The notes: a model not told the origin generated them from the sequence alone. A stretch of DNA of 16,765 bases from an uncultured Duganella sp. (GCA_946482635.1 CAMLSG010000113.1:1-16765), one strand, 5' to 3'; positions 1 through 7,920 are shown, counted from the first letter of the stretch. Made by a program: numbers and translations.

Positions 1-2
1 CC

Positions 3-35
3 GAAATCCAGAAAATGCTGGACGAGGAAAGCTAG
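3..35 (+). CDS. C-terminal end of an unidentified upstream gene (partial)
   Basis: Frame 3 reads EIQKMLDEES and then TAG at 33-35. A charged, helix-forming tail ending 43 bases before the next ATG is what the 3' end of a neighbouring gene would look like. The other two plus frames run on to different stops without looking protein-like. Only ten residues are visible, so no family can be named, and a chance open stretch cannot be excluded. Confidence 0.35.
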   Translation, partial: EIQKMLDEES

Positions 36-43
36 ACGCAAGC

Positions 44-49
44 TATACT
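44..49 (+). promoter_or_regulatory. Possible -10 box for the LRR-kinase gene
   Basis: TATACT matches five of six bases of the sigma-70 -10 consensus and lies 30 bases before the ATG at 79, in the short gap after the upstream stop codon. No convincing -35 box sits 16-18 bases upstream, where GACGAG-like sequence occurs inside the preceding gene tail. This is a weak assignment, and read-through from the upstream gene is an alternative. Confidence 0.25.
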
Positions 50-78
50 GCGCCCGCTAAAACTCTTCATTTAAATTG

Positions 79-1347
79 ATGCAAACGCTTCAACAACTGC
101 GCTGCGGCCAGCTTGCCGGCGCAGTGCGGCTGCAATTGCGAGGCGGCCTGACAGAATTCCCACGCGAGATCTTCAACCTGGCCGAGACGCTGGAGATCCT
201 GGACCTTACCGGCAACGCCTTGTCCTCCCTGCCGGACGATCTCCCACGCCTGCACCGCCTGCGCATCATCTTCTGTTCCGAAAACCAGTTCACCGAGCTG
301 CCGCCAGTGCTGGGCCGGTGTCCCTCCTTGACGATGATCGGCTTCAGGGCGAACCGCATTGCGAACGTGCCCGCTGCCGCCCTGCCCGGCCGATTGCGCT
401 GGCTGATCCTGACCGACAACTGCATCGAACAGCTTCCCGCCGAACTTGGCCGCTGCACCGACATGCAAAAGTTGATGTTGTCGGGGAACCTCTTGCGTGC
501 ATTGCCTCCGGAACTGGCGAATTGCAGCAAACTTGAACTGCTGCGCATTTCGGCCAACCGCTTGCCGCAACTGCCAGCCTGGCTGATGTCGATGCCGCGC
601 CTTGCATGGCTGGCTTTCGCCGGCAACCCCTTCAGCGAAGCGCCATTGCCGCCTGCCGCCAGTATTTCCTGGAGCGAGCTGCAAATCCAGCACAAGCTGG
701 GCGAAGGTGCCTCTGGCGTGATCCATCGGGCCATTCTTAATGGCGAAGCCGTCGCCGTCAAAGTGTATAAAGGCGCCATGACCAGCGATGGCTTGCCGGC
801 ACAGGAAATGGCCGCCTGCATTGGCGCCGGCACCCATCCAAACCTGATCCCGGTATTGGGAACGATCCCCGATCACCCCGCCCAGTTGCCGGCCCTGGTC
901 ATGACGTTGGTCGATCCGGCCCTGCGCAACCTGGCTGGACCGCCAAGCTTCGCCAGCTGTACGCGCGACGTCTATGCCGATGGCCATCGCTTCAGTGCCG
1001 ATGCCGTGCAGGGCATCGCACGCGGCATTGCATCCGCCGCTGCCCACTTGCATGCGCAAGGCATCATGCACGGCGACCTGTATGCACACAATGTCCTCAA
1101 CTGCGGCGCGGGCACGGCGGTGCTGGGCGATTTCGGCGGAGCTTCGCGCTTCGAACCAGGAACCGCGTTCGCATCCGCACTGGAGCGGCTGGAAGTGCGG
1201 GCCTTCGGCTACCTGCTGGAAGAACTGCTCGAACGCTGCGAAGAAGAACTGCCGCTGGTGCGGGCACTGGCAATTGATTGCCTGCGCCCGGTACCTGGAG
1301 CCCGCCCTGCATTTACCGAAGCGGTAGCAAGGCTGGCTGCGGCTTGA
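79..1347 (+). CDS. Leucine-rich-repeat protein kinase, cytoplasmic, non-RD type
   Basis: Predicted 422-aa soluble protein joining a recognition domain to a protein kinase domain. Residues about 37-195 form seven leucine-rich repeats of 22-23 residues (pattern LxxLxLxxNxLxxLPxxL). Residues about 200-422 are a kinase: glycine loop GEGASG (209-214), lysine K228 in VAVKVYK, a possible alpha-C glutamate E243, catalytic loop HGDLYAHN (331-338, D333 and N338) and DFG at 351-353. The usual HRD arginine is glycine, so this is a non-RD kinase. The activation segment is short and lacks an APE motif, but the alpha-F and final helices remain recognisable (RAFGYLLEELL, CLRPVPGARP). There is no signal peptide or membrane segment. 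The ATG at 79 is preferred to the TTG at 76; neither has a good Shine-Dalgarno. NCBI-type annotation knows this architecture as an LRR-containing protein kinase family protein. Substrate and ligand are unknown. The family call is firm; activity is inferred. Confidence 0.88.
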   Translation: MQTLQQLRCGQLAGAVRLQLRGGLTEFPREIFNLAETLEILDLTGNALSSLPDDLPRLHRLRIIFCSENQFTELPPVLGRCPSLTMIGFRANRIANVPAAALPGRLRWLILTDNCIEQLPAELGRCTDMQKLMLSGNLLRALPPELANCSKLELLRISANRLPQLPAWLMSMPRLAWLAFAGNPFSEAPLPPAASISWSELQIQHKLGEGASGVIHRAILNGEAVAVKVYKGAMTSDGLPAQEMAACIGAGTHPNLIPVLGTIPDHPAQLPALVMTLVDPALRNLAGPPSFASCTRDVYADGHRFSADAVQGIARGIASAAAHLHAQGIMHGDLYAHNVLNCGAGTAVLGDFGGASRFEPGTAFASALERLEVRAFGYLLEELLERCEEELPLVRALAIDCLRPVPGARPAFTEAVARLAAA

Positions 1348-1348
1348 G

Positions 1349-4300
1349 CTAGCGGCTCTTGTCCGGATAAGCCGGACGCGCAGGACGGCTTGGCGGCGAT
1401 TTTGCCAGTTCGGCCTTGATCACCTCAATTGCCTTTTCAAGCTGAGGGTCGCGCCCTGCAATCACATCCGCCGGGTTCTGGTCTACTTCGATATCCGGCG
1501 CCACGCCTTCGTTCTCGACGCCCCAACCGCCTTCGCGAGTCCAGAAAGCCAGGTTCGGCGCCGTAATCGTGCCGCCATCCAGCAGCACCGGGAAACCGAG
1601 GATGCCAACCAGGCCGCCCCAGGTCCGCTTGCCAATCAACGGGCCAAGCTTATTCTTGCGGAACATCCACGGCAGCAGGTCTCCGCCCGAGCCCGCGGTT
1701 TCATCGATCAGCATCGCGCGCGGCCCCTGGATCGAGGCGGAAGGCGTCTTCATATCCGCGCCATAACGCATGGCCCACCAGGCGATCTCTTGCTTCTGCA
1801 GCAGCTCGATATAGTAGTCGGCCAGGCTGCCGCCGCCATTGAAGCGCTCATCGATGATGATCGCGTCCTTGTAGGCTTGCGGGTAGAAATAGCGCTTGAA
1901 ATAGGTATGCCCCAGCCCCGCTGTATTCGGCACGTAAACATAGGCTACGCGCCCGCCGGTTGCGGCATCGACTTTGCGGATATTCCCTTCCACCCAATCG
2001 CGGTTGCGCAGCGCATCTTCGCTCGCCACCGGCACTACCGTGATATGGCGCGCGCCCTTGCCATCCGCGTTCGGTCCGACCGTGATCTCAATCGACCGGT
2101 TGGCGGTATTTTCGAATGCGCTGTACAGGTTGGTCGGCGGCGCCAGCGGACGGCCGTCGACCGCCAGCAGGTATTCGCCCACTTTCACGTTCAGCCCCGG
2201 CTCCGTCAACGGCGCTCGCAGCGTCGGGTTCCAGTTCAGGCCACCGTAGATTTTCTTGAAGCGATAACGTCCGTTGGCGATCTCATAGTCGGCGCCAAGC
2301 AAGCCACCCGGCACCGGCTTGGCGTCAATAAAGTTGTCGCCACCGCCACCGCGATGGTGGCCAACCGCCAGTTCGCTGCACAGCCACTGGATCACGCGGT
2401 TCAGGTCACTGCGCGTAGCCACGTCCGGCAGGAACTGGGCATATTTGTCGCGCATCGCTTTCCAGTTCACGCCATGCATGTGCGGGTCGTAGAAATAGTC
2501 GCGGTTGATGCGCCAGGCTTCATCGTAGATCTGCTTCCACTCCATGCGCGGATCGGCCTTGGTTTCGATCGCTTCCACACGCAGCTTGCCTTCCGATGGC
2601 GACAGCAGCTTGCCCGTGGCGGAGCCCAAGTTCCATTGCTCCTTCAGGCGCCAGGCGATCTTCTTGCCGTCAGCGCTGATCTCAAAGTCATCCGCGTCGG
2701 CGACGATGGTTTCGGTCTTGCGGTCCTTCAAATCGAAGCGCTGGACCTGGCGTTTGCCATCCACCTCACGCAGGAAGAAGATCTGCCCTTCCGCCCCAGC
2801 CTCCAGGTCGAAGTATTGTGAAACCGGCGGCGGCATATCGATCACGCGCGTCGATATGCCATCCCAGTCGATGCGCATCGGCACAGGCGGCCTGGCCGTT
2901 GCAGCGGCAGCTTTCGCCTTGGCGTCCGCGCCGCGGCTGGTCGTGGTGTCGGCCAGTACGCGCTCCTCGCTCTTGTCGCCGGCGGCGCCGTCCTTGGGCG
3001 GTTCCTTTGGCGCAGGTGGCGCTGTCGCTGCCCCCTTTTCCTCATCGCTTTCGCGCACCAATGGAGACGGGATGTCATTCCGCAGCACCATCAGCCAGAG
3101 CGAGCGAGTCGGGCGGTTGTCCTGGTTCTGCAGCGAGAACCAGTTGTTGCTCGGTCCCGCGTCGGTGGATGCGAAGAAGTACAGATACTTGCCGTTACGG
3201 TCGAACACAGGGTTGGCGACGTCGGACAGGCCGTCGGTCACCGCATGCGATTTGTCCTCGTCCAGCGCATAGATATATGCTGTGCGCGTGTAGCTCAGCG
3301 AATTGAGCGTGTAGGCGATAAAGCGCGAATCCGGCGACCAGGCTCCACGCAGCGACTTGTCGACGCCATACATGGGTTCCGTGGCGACTTTCCTTTGCAC
3401 GCCCGTCGCCAGGTCGATGTAATACAGCGTCCAGGAATTGTCGATGAAGGCGATTTTCTTGCTGTCCGGAGACCAGGCGGCGCGCTCAAAGAAGCCGGAA
3501 CCGTTCAGCTTGAACTTGCGCAGCTCTCCTTTGCCGTCCTGCTGCCTGACATGCAAGGCATACTCGCCGCTTTCATCGGAAAAGTAGGCGACCTGACGTC
3601 CATCCGGCGACCAGGCCGGGCCACGCTCGTGCACGCCAGGGGTCTGTGTCAAATGACGGATATCGCCCTTCTCCGCCGGAAGCGTGACGATGTCGCCGCG
3701 GAATTCAAAAGCCACCCGCGCGCCCGATGGCGATACTGACGAGTTGCGAATATATTTCGCCCCGCGCACCCAGCGCTCACGCGACAGGCCAAGGTCGGCA
3801 CTGACGCCAATTGCCAGCCGCTTGCCGGCAGTCGCGCCCGAATTGATATCGAGCATATGCAGATAACCTGCCTGCTCATATACGATCCGCCCACCAGCCA
3901 ATGACGCATTCAGGACGGGAAAATCCGTGTGCCGGGTTAGCTGGTTAATATTCTTGCTGCGAACATCATAAACGTAGAGATTAAATTCCCCGTCCCGGTC
4001 AGAACGGAAATAGACTTTATCTCCTGCCCACATCGGGTCCACGTCATTTACCCGGCTGGCAGGCTGCTGAATTCGTTCAACGGCCTGCGTATCGCGATTA
4101 AATAGCCAGATAATCGAGTTCAAGCCGCCACGATAGCGCTTCCATTGCAGGAAAGCGGGTGAAGTCGGGTTATACGCGATAGCCCGCCCATTCGGCGAAA
4201 ATGTCGCGCGCGCGGCATTCGGGATTTCCAATTTGGTTTCGACACCGCCGCCTACTGGAACGGTAAATAGATTTCGGTATCGATTGTTCGATGCTACCCG

Positions 4301-4726
4301 AGGCGAGGTAAATAAGACCTGCGAGCCATCAGGCGTAAATCCCTGAACCAGGTCTGGTCCCGGATGCCAGGTCAGGCGGCGCGGAATTCCGCCGGCAATC
4401 GGCAGGATGAATACATCGGTATTACCATCAATATTCGCGCTGTAGGCAATAGTCTTGCCATCTGGCGAAAAGACGGGATTCGACTTTTCGCTGACATCGG
4501 AGGTCAACCTGCGGACGTCTCGGCCATTCTGGTCTGCCAGCCATACGTCGCCGGCGTAAATAAATGCAATATGGTCTTGGGAAAGTGCCGGCTCGGATAG
4601 CAGGCGGGTATCGGAAGTATTTGGAACAGCGAGCGCCGCAATTGGCATGGCCACGGCTGTGGCGAGAATGAGGTTACGACTGGTGAACAAGCAAGCCTCC
4701 ATGTTGGGAAAGTACTTGGACTTCAA
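1349..4726 (-). CDS. Tricorn-like S41 family peptidase, exported
   Basis: An 1125-aa protein, close to the size of tricorn core protease and its bacterial relatives. An N-terminal signal sequence (hydrophobic stretch about 19-33, likely cleavage after ALA33) points to the periplasm. Residues about 40-700 hold PD40/WD40-like propeller blades (FSPDGK, WSPDGR, WSPDSK repeats), interrupted by an Ala/Pro/Lys/Glu-rich, low-complexity stretch at about 555-615. Then come a helical core domain, a PDZ-like region (about 805-900) and the S41 catalytic domain. Likely catalytic residues are H790 in VGHH, nucleophile S1013 in AGSGGD and E1071 in VENEGVAPD. The family degrades short peptides released by upstream proteases; that role is inferred here. 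The start is uncertain: TTG at 4726 gives a basic n-region, ATG at 4702 gives a 25-aa signal, and neither has a Shine-Dalgarno. It appears to be a single-gene unit. Confidence 0.88.
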   Translation of the reverse strand: MKSKYFPNMEACLFTSRNLILATAVAMPIAALAVPNTSDTRLLSEPALSQDHIAFIYAGDVWLADQNGRDVRRLTSDVSEKSNPVFSPDGKTIAYSANIDGNTDVFILPIAGGIPRRLTWHPGPDLVQGFTPDGSQVLFTSPRVASNNRYRNLFTVPVGGGVETKLEIPNAARATFSPNGRAIAYNPTSPAFLQWKRYRGGLNSIIWLFNRDTQAVERIQQPASRVNDVDPMWAGDKVYFRSDRDGEFNLYVYDVRSKNINQLTRHTDFPVLNASLAGGRIVYEQAGYLHMLDINSGATAGKRLAIGVSADLGLSRERWVRGAKYIRNSSVSPSGARVAFEFRGDIVTLPAEKGDIRHLTQTPGVHERGPAWSPDGRQVAYFSDESGEYALHVRQQDGKGELRKFKLNGSGFFERAAWSPDSKKIAFIDNSWTLYYIDLATGVQRKVATEPMYGVDKSLRGAWSPDSRFIAYTLNSLSYTRTAYIYALDEDKSHAVTDGLSDVANPVFDRNGKYLYFFASTDAGPSNNWFSLQNQDNRPTRSLWLMVLRNDIPSPLVRESDEEKGAATAPPAPKEPPKDGAAGDKSEERVLADTTTSRGADAKAKAAAATARPPVPMRIDWDGISTRVIDMPPPVSQYFDLEAGAEGQIFFLREVDGKRQVQRFDLKDRKTETIVADADDFEISADGKKIAWRLKEQWNLGSATGKLLSPSEGKLRVEAIETKADPRMEWKQIYDEAWRINRDYFYDPHMHGVNWKAMRDKYAQFLPDVATRSDLNRVIQWLCSELAVGHHRGGGGDNFIDAKPVPGGLLGADYEIANGRYRFKKIYGGLNWNPTLRAPLTEPGLNVKVGEYLLAVDGRPLAPPTNLYSAFENTANRSIEITVGPNADGKGARHITVVPVASEDALRNRDWVEGNIRKVDAATGGRVAYVYVPNTAGLGHTYFKRYFYPQAYKDAIIIDERFNGGGSLADYYIELLQKQEIAWWAMRYGADMKTPSASIQGPRAMLIDETAGSGGDLLPWMFRKNKLGPLIGKRTWGGLVGILGFPVLLDGGTITAPNLAFWTREGGWGVENEGVAPDIEVDQNPADVIAGRDPQLEKAIEVIKAELAKSPPSRPARPAYPDKSR

Positions 4727-4833
4727 CCGCTGAATGGTCTCAACGATATCAGAACTAAGCCTTCATGGGAGGAAAGGCATGCCAACCGAGCTAAATAATT
4801 GCCTGATTGCGCCAAAATTCAGCATACATCCGC

Positions 4834-5490
4834 TTACCTCCCAAACACGTCCTTCAGGGTTCGGGCGTTAATCAGCGCCTCAGCCCATTCAGCAAGTTTG
4901 TCGGGACTCGCGCGGCTCAACCTCTTGAGAACCGTTTTTGAAAGCGGGACGAATCGAATTTCCAATTGCCGCTCGAGCACTCCGGCGACGGCCTCTTTTC
5001 GGCCGCGTGCGAAGCCCTGTTCGATTCCTGTGCGATTCCGCTTTACATGCCACGCTCAACTCCCACCGCAACACCATCTGCAAAGAAGATCTTTTCAATT
5101 GGACACATCCAATTCATTTTCGGCCTCCCTTTCGCCCTAAAGAGCACTCACCACATCTTGCGCTCCAACTCATGGGGGGAGCACCATCATCCAGTTAATA
5201 ATTCTAAAAACATCTCAGCAATTCCCAGCGGCAGGCAATTCGGTGCAAACGGAATTCAAATTCACGCACGCGCGAAACAATGGCAGATTGCCTTCCTCGT
5301 GGAGTTAACAACATACTGATTACTGGCAATCCTTTCAGCGCGCAAATCCGGACAATATACGAAAACATCCGGCGCCTCATCGACCGGCCGCAGGCTCCTT
5401 CGATTTCGATATGCAAGATCGCCTTTTGTTCCCGATTCCGCAAATTAATTTCGACCAACATGCCCGCCGATCCCGCGTGACCGAATGGCG
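4834..5490 (-). pseudogene. Decayed Rpn-family (PD-(D/E)XK) nuclease with DUF4351-like tail
   Basis: Successive fragments on this strand, in different frames, match the order of an Rpn family recombination-promoting nuclease. About 5490-5204 contains MLVEINL, the nuclease-core motif HIEIEG and RRRMFSYIVRI, ending at TAG. About 5208-5170 in the next frame reads DVFRIINWMMVLP. About 5170-5043 in the third frame reads HELERKMW, stop, then KMNWMCPIEKIFFADG and VERGM, stop. About 5042-4834 reads GIEQGFARGRKEA, LERQLEIRF and LAEWAEALINARTLKDVFGR, stop, the DUF4351-like end. That requires at least three frameshifts plus an in-frame stop. The N-terminal part with the first catalytic aspartate is missing, and the remnant begins close to the gltA terminator. 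Rpn proteins are DNA endonucleases linked to recombination and phage defence. This copy cannot make a functional nuclease. Confidence 0.8.
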
Positions 5491-5501
5491 CAAGACAGGC
5501 G

Positions 5502-5529
5502 AAAAAAAAGCGAGCCGAAGCTCGCTTTT
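5502..5529 (-). terminator. Rho-independent terminator of gltA (UUCG tetraloop)
   Basis: Read on the minus strand, the stem AAAAGCGAGC, loop TTCG and stem GCTCGCTTTT run into four further T residues, giving a perfect ten-pair stem with a stable UUCG loop and an eight-base U tract. It begins about 25 bases after the gltA stop codon, so it should end the sdh-gltA transcript. The A-rich opposite side makes some activity on the other strand possible. Confidence 0.92.
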
Positions 5530-5554
5530 CTTATTGCCGGGAAGGCTGCAAGGA

Positions 5555-6859
5555 TTACTTGCGGTCTTTCAGCGGAGGCACGTCGCGCACTGCCGAGCCG
5601 ACGAACAGCTGGCGTGGGCGGCCGATCTTCTGCTCTGGGTCGGCGATCATTTCGTTCCACTGGGCGATCCAGCCGATGGTACGGGCCATGGCGAAGATAC
5701 CGGTGAACAGGGACACTGGGATGCCCAGGGCCGACTGCACGATGCCGGAGTAGAAGTCCACGTTCGGGTACAGCTTGCGGGACACGAAGTACTCGTCGTT
5801 CAGCGCAATCTTTTCCAGTTCCATGGCCAGCTTGAACAGCGGGTCGTCTTGCAGGCCCAGTTCGTTCAGCACTTCGTGGCAGGTTTCGCGCATCAGCTTC
5901 GCACGTGGGTCGAAGTTCTTGTACACGCGGTGACCGAAGCCCATCAGCTTGACGCCGGAGTTCTTGTCTTTCACCTGGGCGATGAACGCCGGGATGTTGT
6001 CGACGGTGCCGATTTCCTTCAGCATGTTCAGTGCAGCTTCGTTAGCGCCGCCGTGGGCAGGGCCCCACAGGCAAGCGATACCGGCAGCGATACAGGCGAA
6101 CGGATTGGCGCCGGACGAACCGGCCAGGCGGACGGTCGAAGTCGAAGCGTTCTGCTCGTGGTCTGCGTGCAGGATCAGGATGCGGTCCAGGGCGCGCACC
6201 AGCACTTCGTTGACCTTGTACTCTTCGCATGGATTGCCGAACATCATGCGCATGAAGTTGGCGGAGTACGACAGGTCGTTGCGTGGGTACACGAACGGCT
6301 GGCCGATAGAGTACTTGTATGCCATGGCGACCAGGGTCGGCAGCTTGGCGATCAGGCGAATAGCCGAGATTTCACGCTGCTTGGCATCGTTGATGTCCAG
6401 CGAGTCGTGGTAGAACGATGCCAGCGCGCCGACGGTACCAACCAGTACCGACATCGGGTGCGCGTCGCGGCGGAAGCCGCGGAAGAAGAATTGCATCTGC
6501 TCGTGCACCATGGTGTGCTTGGTCACGGTGTCGACAAACTTCTTCTTGTCCACTGCATTCGGCAGTTCGCCGTTCAGCAGCAGGTAGCAGGTTTCCATGA
6601 AGTCAGCGTTCACGGCCAGTTGCTCGATCGGGTAGCCGCGGTACTGCAGCTCGCCCTTGTCACCGTCGATGTAGGTGATCGAGGAGTTGCACGACGCGGT
6701 GGACATGAAGCCTGGGTCGTAGGTGAATTTGCCGGTGGCGCCGTACAGCTTGCGGATGTCGATGACGTCCGGGCCCACGGTGCCCTTGTAGATCGGCATT
6801 TCTACCGATGGGCTGCCGTCGGAGAACGATAGCGTTGCTTTGGTATCAGAGATGTTCAT
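5555..6859 (-). CDS. gltA: Citrate synthase, type II hexameric form
   Basis: Condenses oxaloacetate and acetyl-CoA to citrate, the entry step of the TCA cycle, in the cytoplasm. The 434-aa product is close in length and sequence to E. coli GltA (427 aa). The catalytic triad is visible as H269 (GPAHGGANE), H310 (GFGHRVYK) and D368 (NVDFYSG), and the HADHEQNAS segment is at about 231-239. The long N-terminal domain ([14 protein letters not shown]) is typical of the NADH-sensitive Gram-negative hexameric enzymes; allostery is family knowledge, not tested here. The ATG at 6859 has a good Shine-Dalgarno (AAAGGAAGAG). It is the last gene of the sdh transcription unit, 45 bases after sdhE. That gap is AT-rich and could hold an extra promoter, but I see no clear boxes. 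The terminator follows immediately. Confidence 0.97.
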   Translation of the reverse strand: MNISDTKATLSFSDGSPSVEMPIYKGTVGPDVIDIRKLYGATGKFTYDPGFMSTASCNSSITYIDGDKGELQYRGYPIEQLAVNADFMETCYLLLNGELPNAVDKKKFVDTVTKHTMVHEQMQFFFRGFRRDAHPMSVLVGTVGALASFYHDSLDINDAKQREISAIRLIAKLPTLVAMAYKYSIGQPFVYPRNDLSYSANFMRMMFGNPCEEYKVNEVLVRALDRILILHADHEQNASTSTVRLAGSSGANPFACIAAGIACLWGPAHGGANEAALNMLKEIGTVDNIPAFIAQVKDKNSGVKLMGFGHRVYKNFDPRAKLMRETCHEVLNELGLQDDPLFKLAMELEKIALNDEYFVSRKLYPNVDFYSGIVQSALGIPVSLFTGIFAMARTIGWIAQWNEMIADPEQKIGRPRQLFVGSAVRDVPPLKDRK

Positions 6860-6904
6860 GGACTCTTCCTTTGGGAGAGATGCAGCAAATAAAAAAACTT
6901 AAAC

Positions 6905-7186
6905 TCAGGCTTGGCGCAGGCGTGCCAGTAACGCATGTACATGCGGCAGGTCTATTTCGCCTTCCGGCTCCTTACGGGCCAAGACCAGATCCATCAGTGC
7001 ATTGTCCGACAAATCGAGGAGCCGCGTGAACGCGTCCACTTCTTCGTCGGTCAATTCAGCCTCGTGCGCATCAAGGAAACGAGTCAGGATAATGTCGTTT
7101 TCCAACAGGCCCCGGCGTGCGCGCCAGCGTAGGCGCGCACGGTTGGTCGGATCAGCCTGGTGCGCTCGTTTTTCGAGTTCCGCCAT
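6905..7186 (-). CDS. sdhE: FAD assembly factor SdhE (DUF339/YgfY family)
   Basis: Small 93-aa helical protein that promotes covalent attachment of FAD to SdhA. The family signature RGxxE is present as RRGLLENDIIL (about residues 24-34), preceded by an arginine-rich stretch (RARLRWRARRG) and followed by an acidic helical region (LTDEEVDAFTRLLDLSDNALMDLV). Length fits the family (about 80-100 aa). The gene starts 7 bases after the sdhB stop and lies between sdhB and gltA, consistent with coupled expression with its substrate. The ATG is preceded by TTAATTAAAAA with no purine-rich Shine-Dalgarno, so translation may depend on coupling to sdhB or on an unstructured AT-rich leader. The arginine-rich codons form a nine-pair inverted repeat, listed separately. 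Confidence 0.93.
   Translation of the reverse strand: MAELEKRAHQADPTNRARLRWRARRGLLENDIILTRFLDAHEAELTDEEVDAFTRLLDLSDNALMDLVLARKEPEGEIDLPHVHALLARLRQA
7117..7140. repeat. Inverted repeat (9-bp arms) inside sdhE
   Basis: GTGCGCGCC, a six-base loop AGCGTA, and GGCGCGCAC form a perfect GC-rich hairpin 40-70 bases into the sdhE coding sequence. The repeat follows from the codons for the RARLRWRAR segment, so it may be only a by-product of arginine-rich coding. If folded, it would lie early in the sdhE message, after a start without a Shine-Dalgarno. Confidence 0.6.
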
Positions 7187-7193
7187 TTTTTAA

Positions 7194-7904
7194 TTAAATC
7201 GCGCGGCGAACCATCAGTTCCTTGATCTTGCCGATTGCCTTGTTTGGATTCAGGCCTTTCGGGCACACATCGACGCAGTTCATGATCGAGTGGCAGCGGA
7301 ACAGACGATATGGGTCTTCCAGGTTATCCAGGCGCTGGCCGGTGGCTTCGTCGCGCGAGTCGGCGATGAAGCGGTAGGCTTGCAGCAGGCCGGCTGGGCC
7401 GACGAACTTGTCCGGGTTCCACCAGAACGACGGGCAGGAAGTCGAGCAGCAGGCGCACAGGATGCACTCGTACAGGCCGTCCAGTTCTTCGCGTTCCGCA
7501 GGCGACTGCAGGCGCTCTTTCTCCGGAGGGATCGAGTCGTTGATCAGGAACGGCTTGATCGAGTGGTATTGCTTGAAGAACTGGGTCATGTCGACGATCA
7601 GGTCGCGCACCACCGGCAGGCCTGGCAGCGGACGCAGCGTGATTGGCTCGGTCAGCTCGTTCAGGTTGGTAGTGCAGGCCAGGCCGTTCTTGCCGTTGAT
7701 GTTCATCGCGTCGGAACCGCACACGCCTTCGCGGCAGGAGCGGCGCAGCGACAGCGAATCATCCACGTCGGACTTGATGCGCTGCAGTGCGTCGAGCAGC
7801 ATCTTGTCGGTGTCTTTCAGCTCGACCGTCAGGTCTTGCATGTACGGCTTGGCGTCCTTGTCCGGATCGTAACGGTAAATCTTGAATTTGAGAGTGCGTG
7901 CCAT
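7194..7904 (-). CDS. sdhB: Succinate dehydrogenase iron-sulfur subunit
   Basis: Carries electrons from the SdhA flavin to quinone through three iron-sulfur clusters, on the cytoplasmic face of the inner membrane. The 236-aa length is typical. Ligands are all visible: [2Fe-2S] at C57, C62 and C77 with Asp65 in place of the third cysteine, as in E. coli; [4Fe-4S] at C147, C150, C153 and C214; [3Fe-4S] at C157, C204 and C210 (CILCACCSTSC and CHSIMNCVDVC). The N-terminal half is a plant-type ferredoxin fold, the C-terminal half a bacterial-type ferredoxin fold. It starts with ATG 16 bases after the sdhA stop and is followed closely by sdhE, so it is inside the sdh operon. Its Shine-Dalgarno is weak (AAGGGCC, distant), suggesting translational coupling to sdhA. 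Confidence 0.98.
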   Translation of the reverse strand: MARTLKFKIYRYDPDKDAKPYMQDLTVELKDTDKMLLDALQRIKSDVDDSLSLRRSCREGVCGSDAMNINGKNGLACTTNLNELTEPITLRPLPGLPVVRDLIVDMTQFFKQYHSIKPFLINDSIPPEKERLQSPAEREELDGLYECILCACCSTSCPSFWWNPDKFVGPAGLLQAYRFIADSRDEATGQRLDNLEDPYRLFRCHSIMNCVDVCPKGLNPNKAIGKIKELMVRRAI

Positions 7905-7920
7905 GTTGTGAGGCCCTTGC

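Noticed and set aside
67..1089. A 340-codon minus-strand open frame opposite the LRR-kinase
   Set aside because: The plus strand shows regular leucine-rich repeats and kinase motifs; the minus frame is a compositional shadow.
4727..4833. Possible promoter for the S41 peptidase gene
   Set aside because: The gap has TTGGCA and some AT-rich sequence on the minus strand, but no pair of boxes at a usable spacing, so no site could be supported.
4938..5319. Short plus-strand open frames of 86-117 codons in the region between the peptidase gene and gltA
   Set aside because: They overlap the Rpn remnant on the other strand, have no Shine-Dalgarno and resemble no protein family I know.
5411..6832. 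A 473-codon plus-strand open frame opposite gltA
   Set aside because: It runs through the gltA terminator and the complete citrate synthase gene on the other strand, with no domain signature of its own.
6860..6904. Possible separate gltA promoter in the sdhE-gltA gap
   Set aside because: The 45-base gap is A/T-rich but contains no recognisable -35/-10 pair. Read-through from sdh is the simpler reading.
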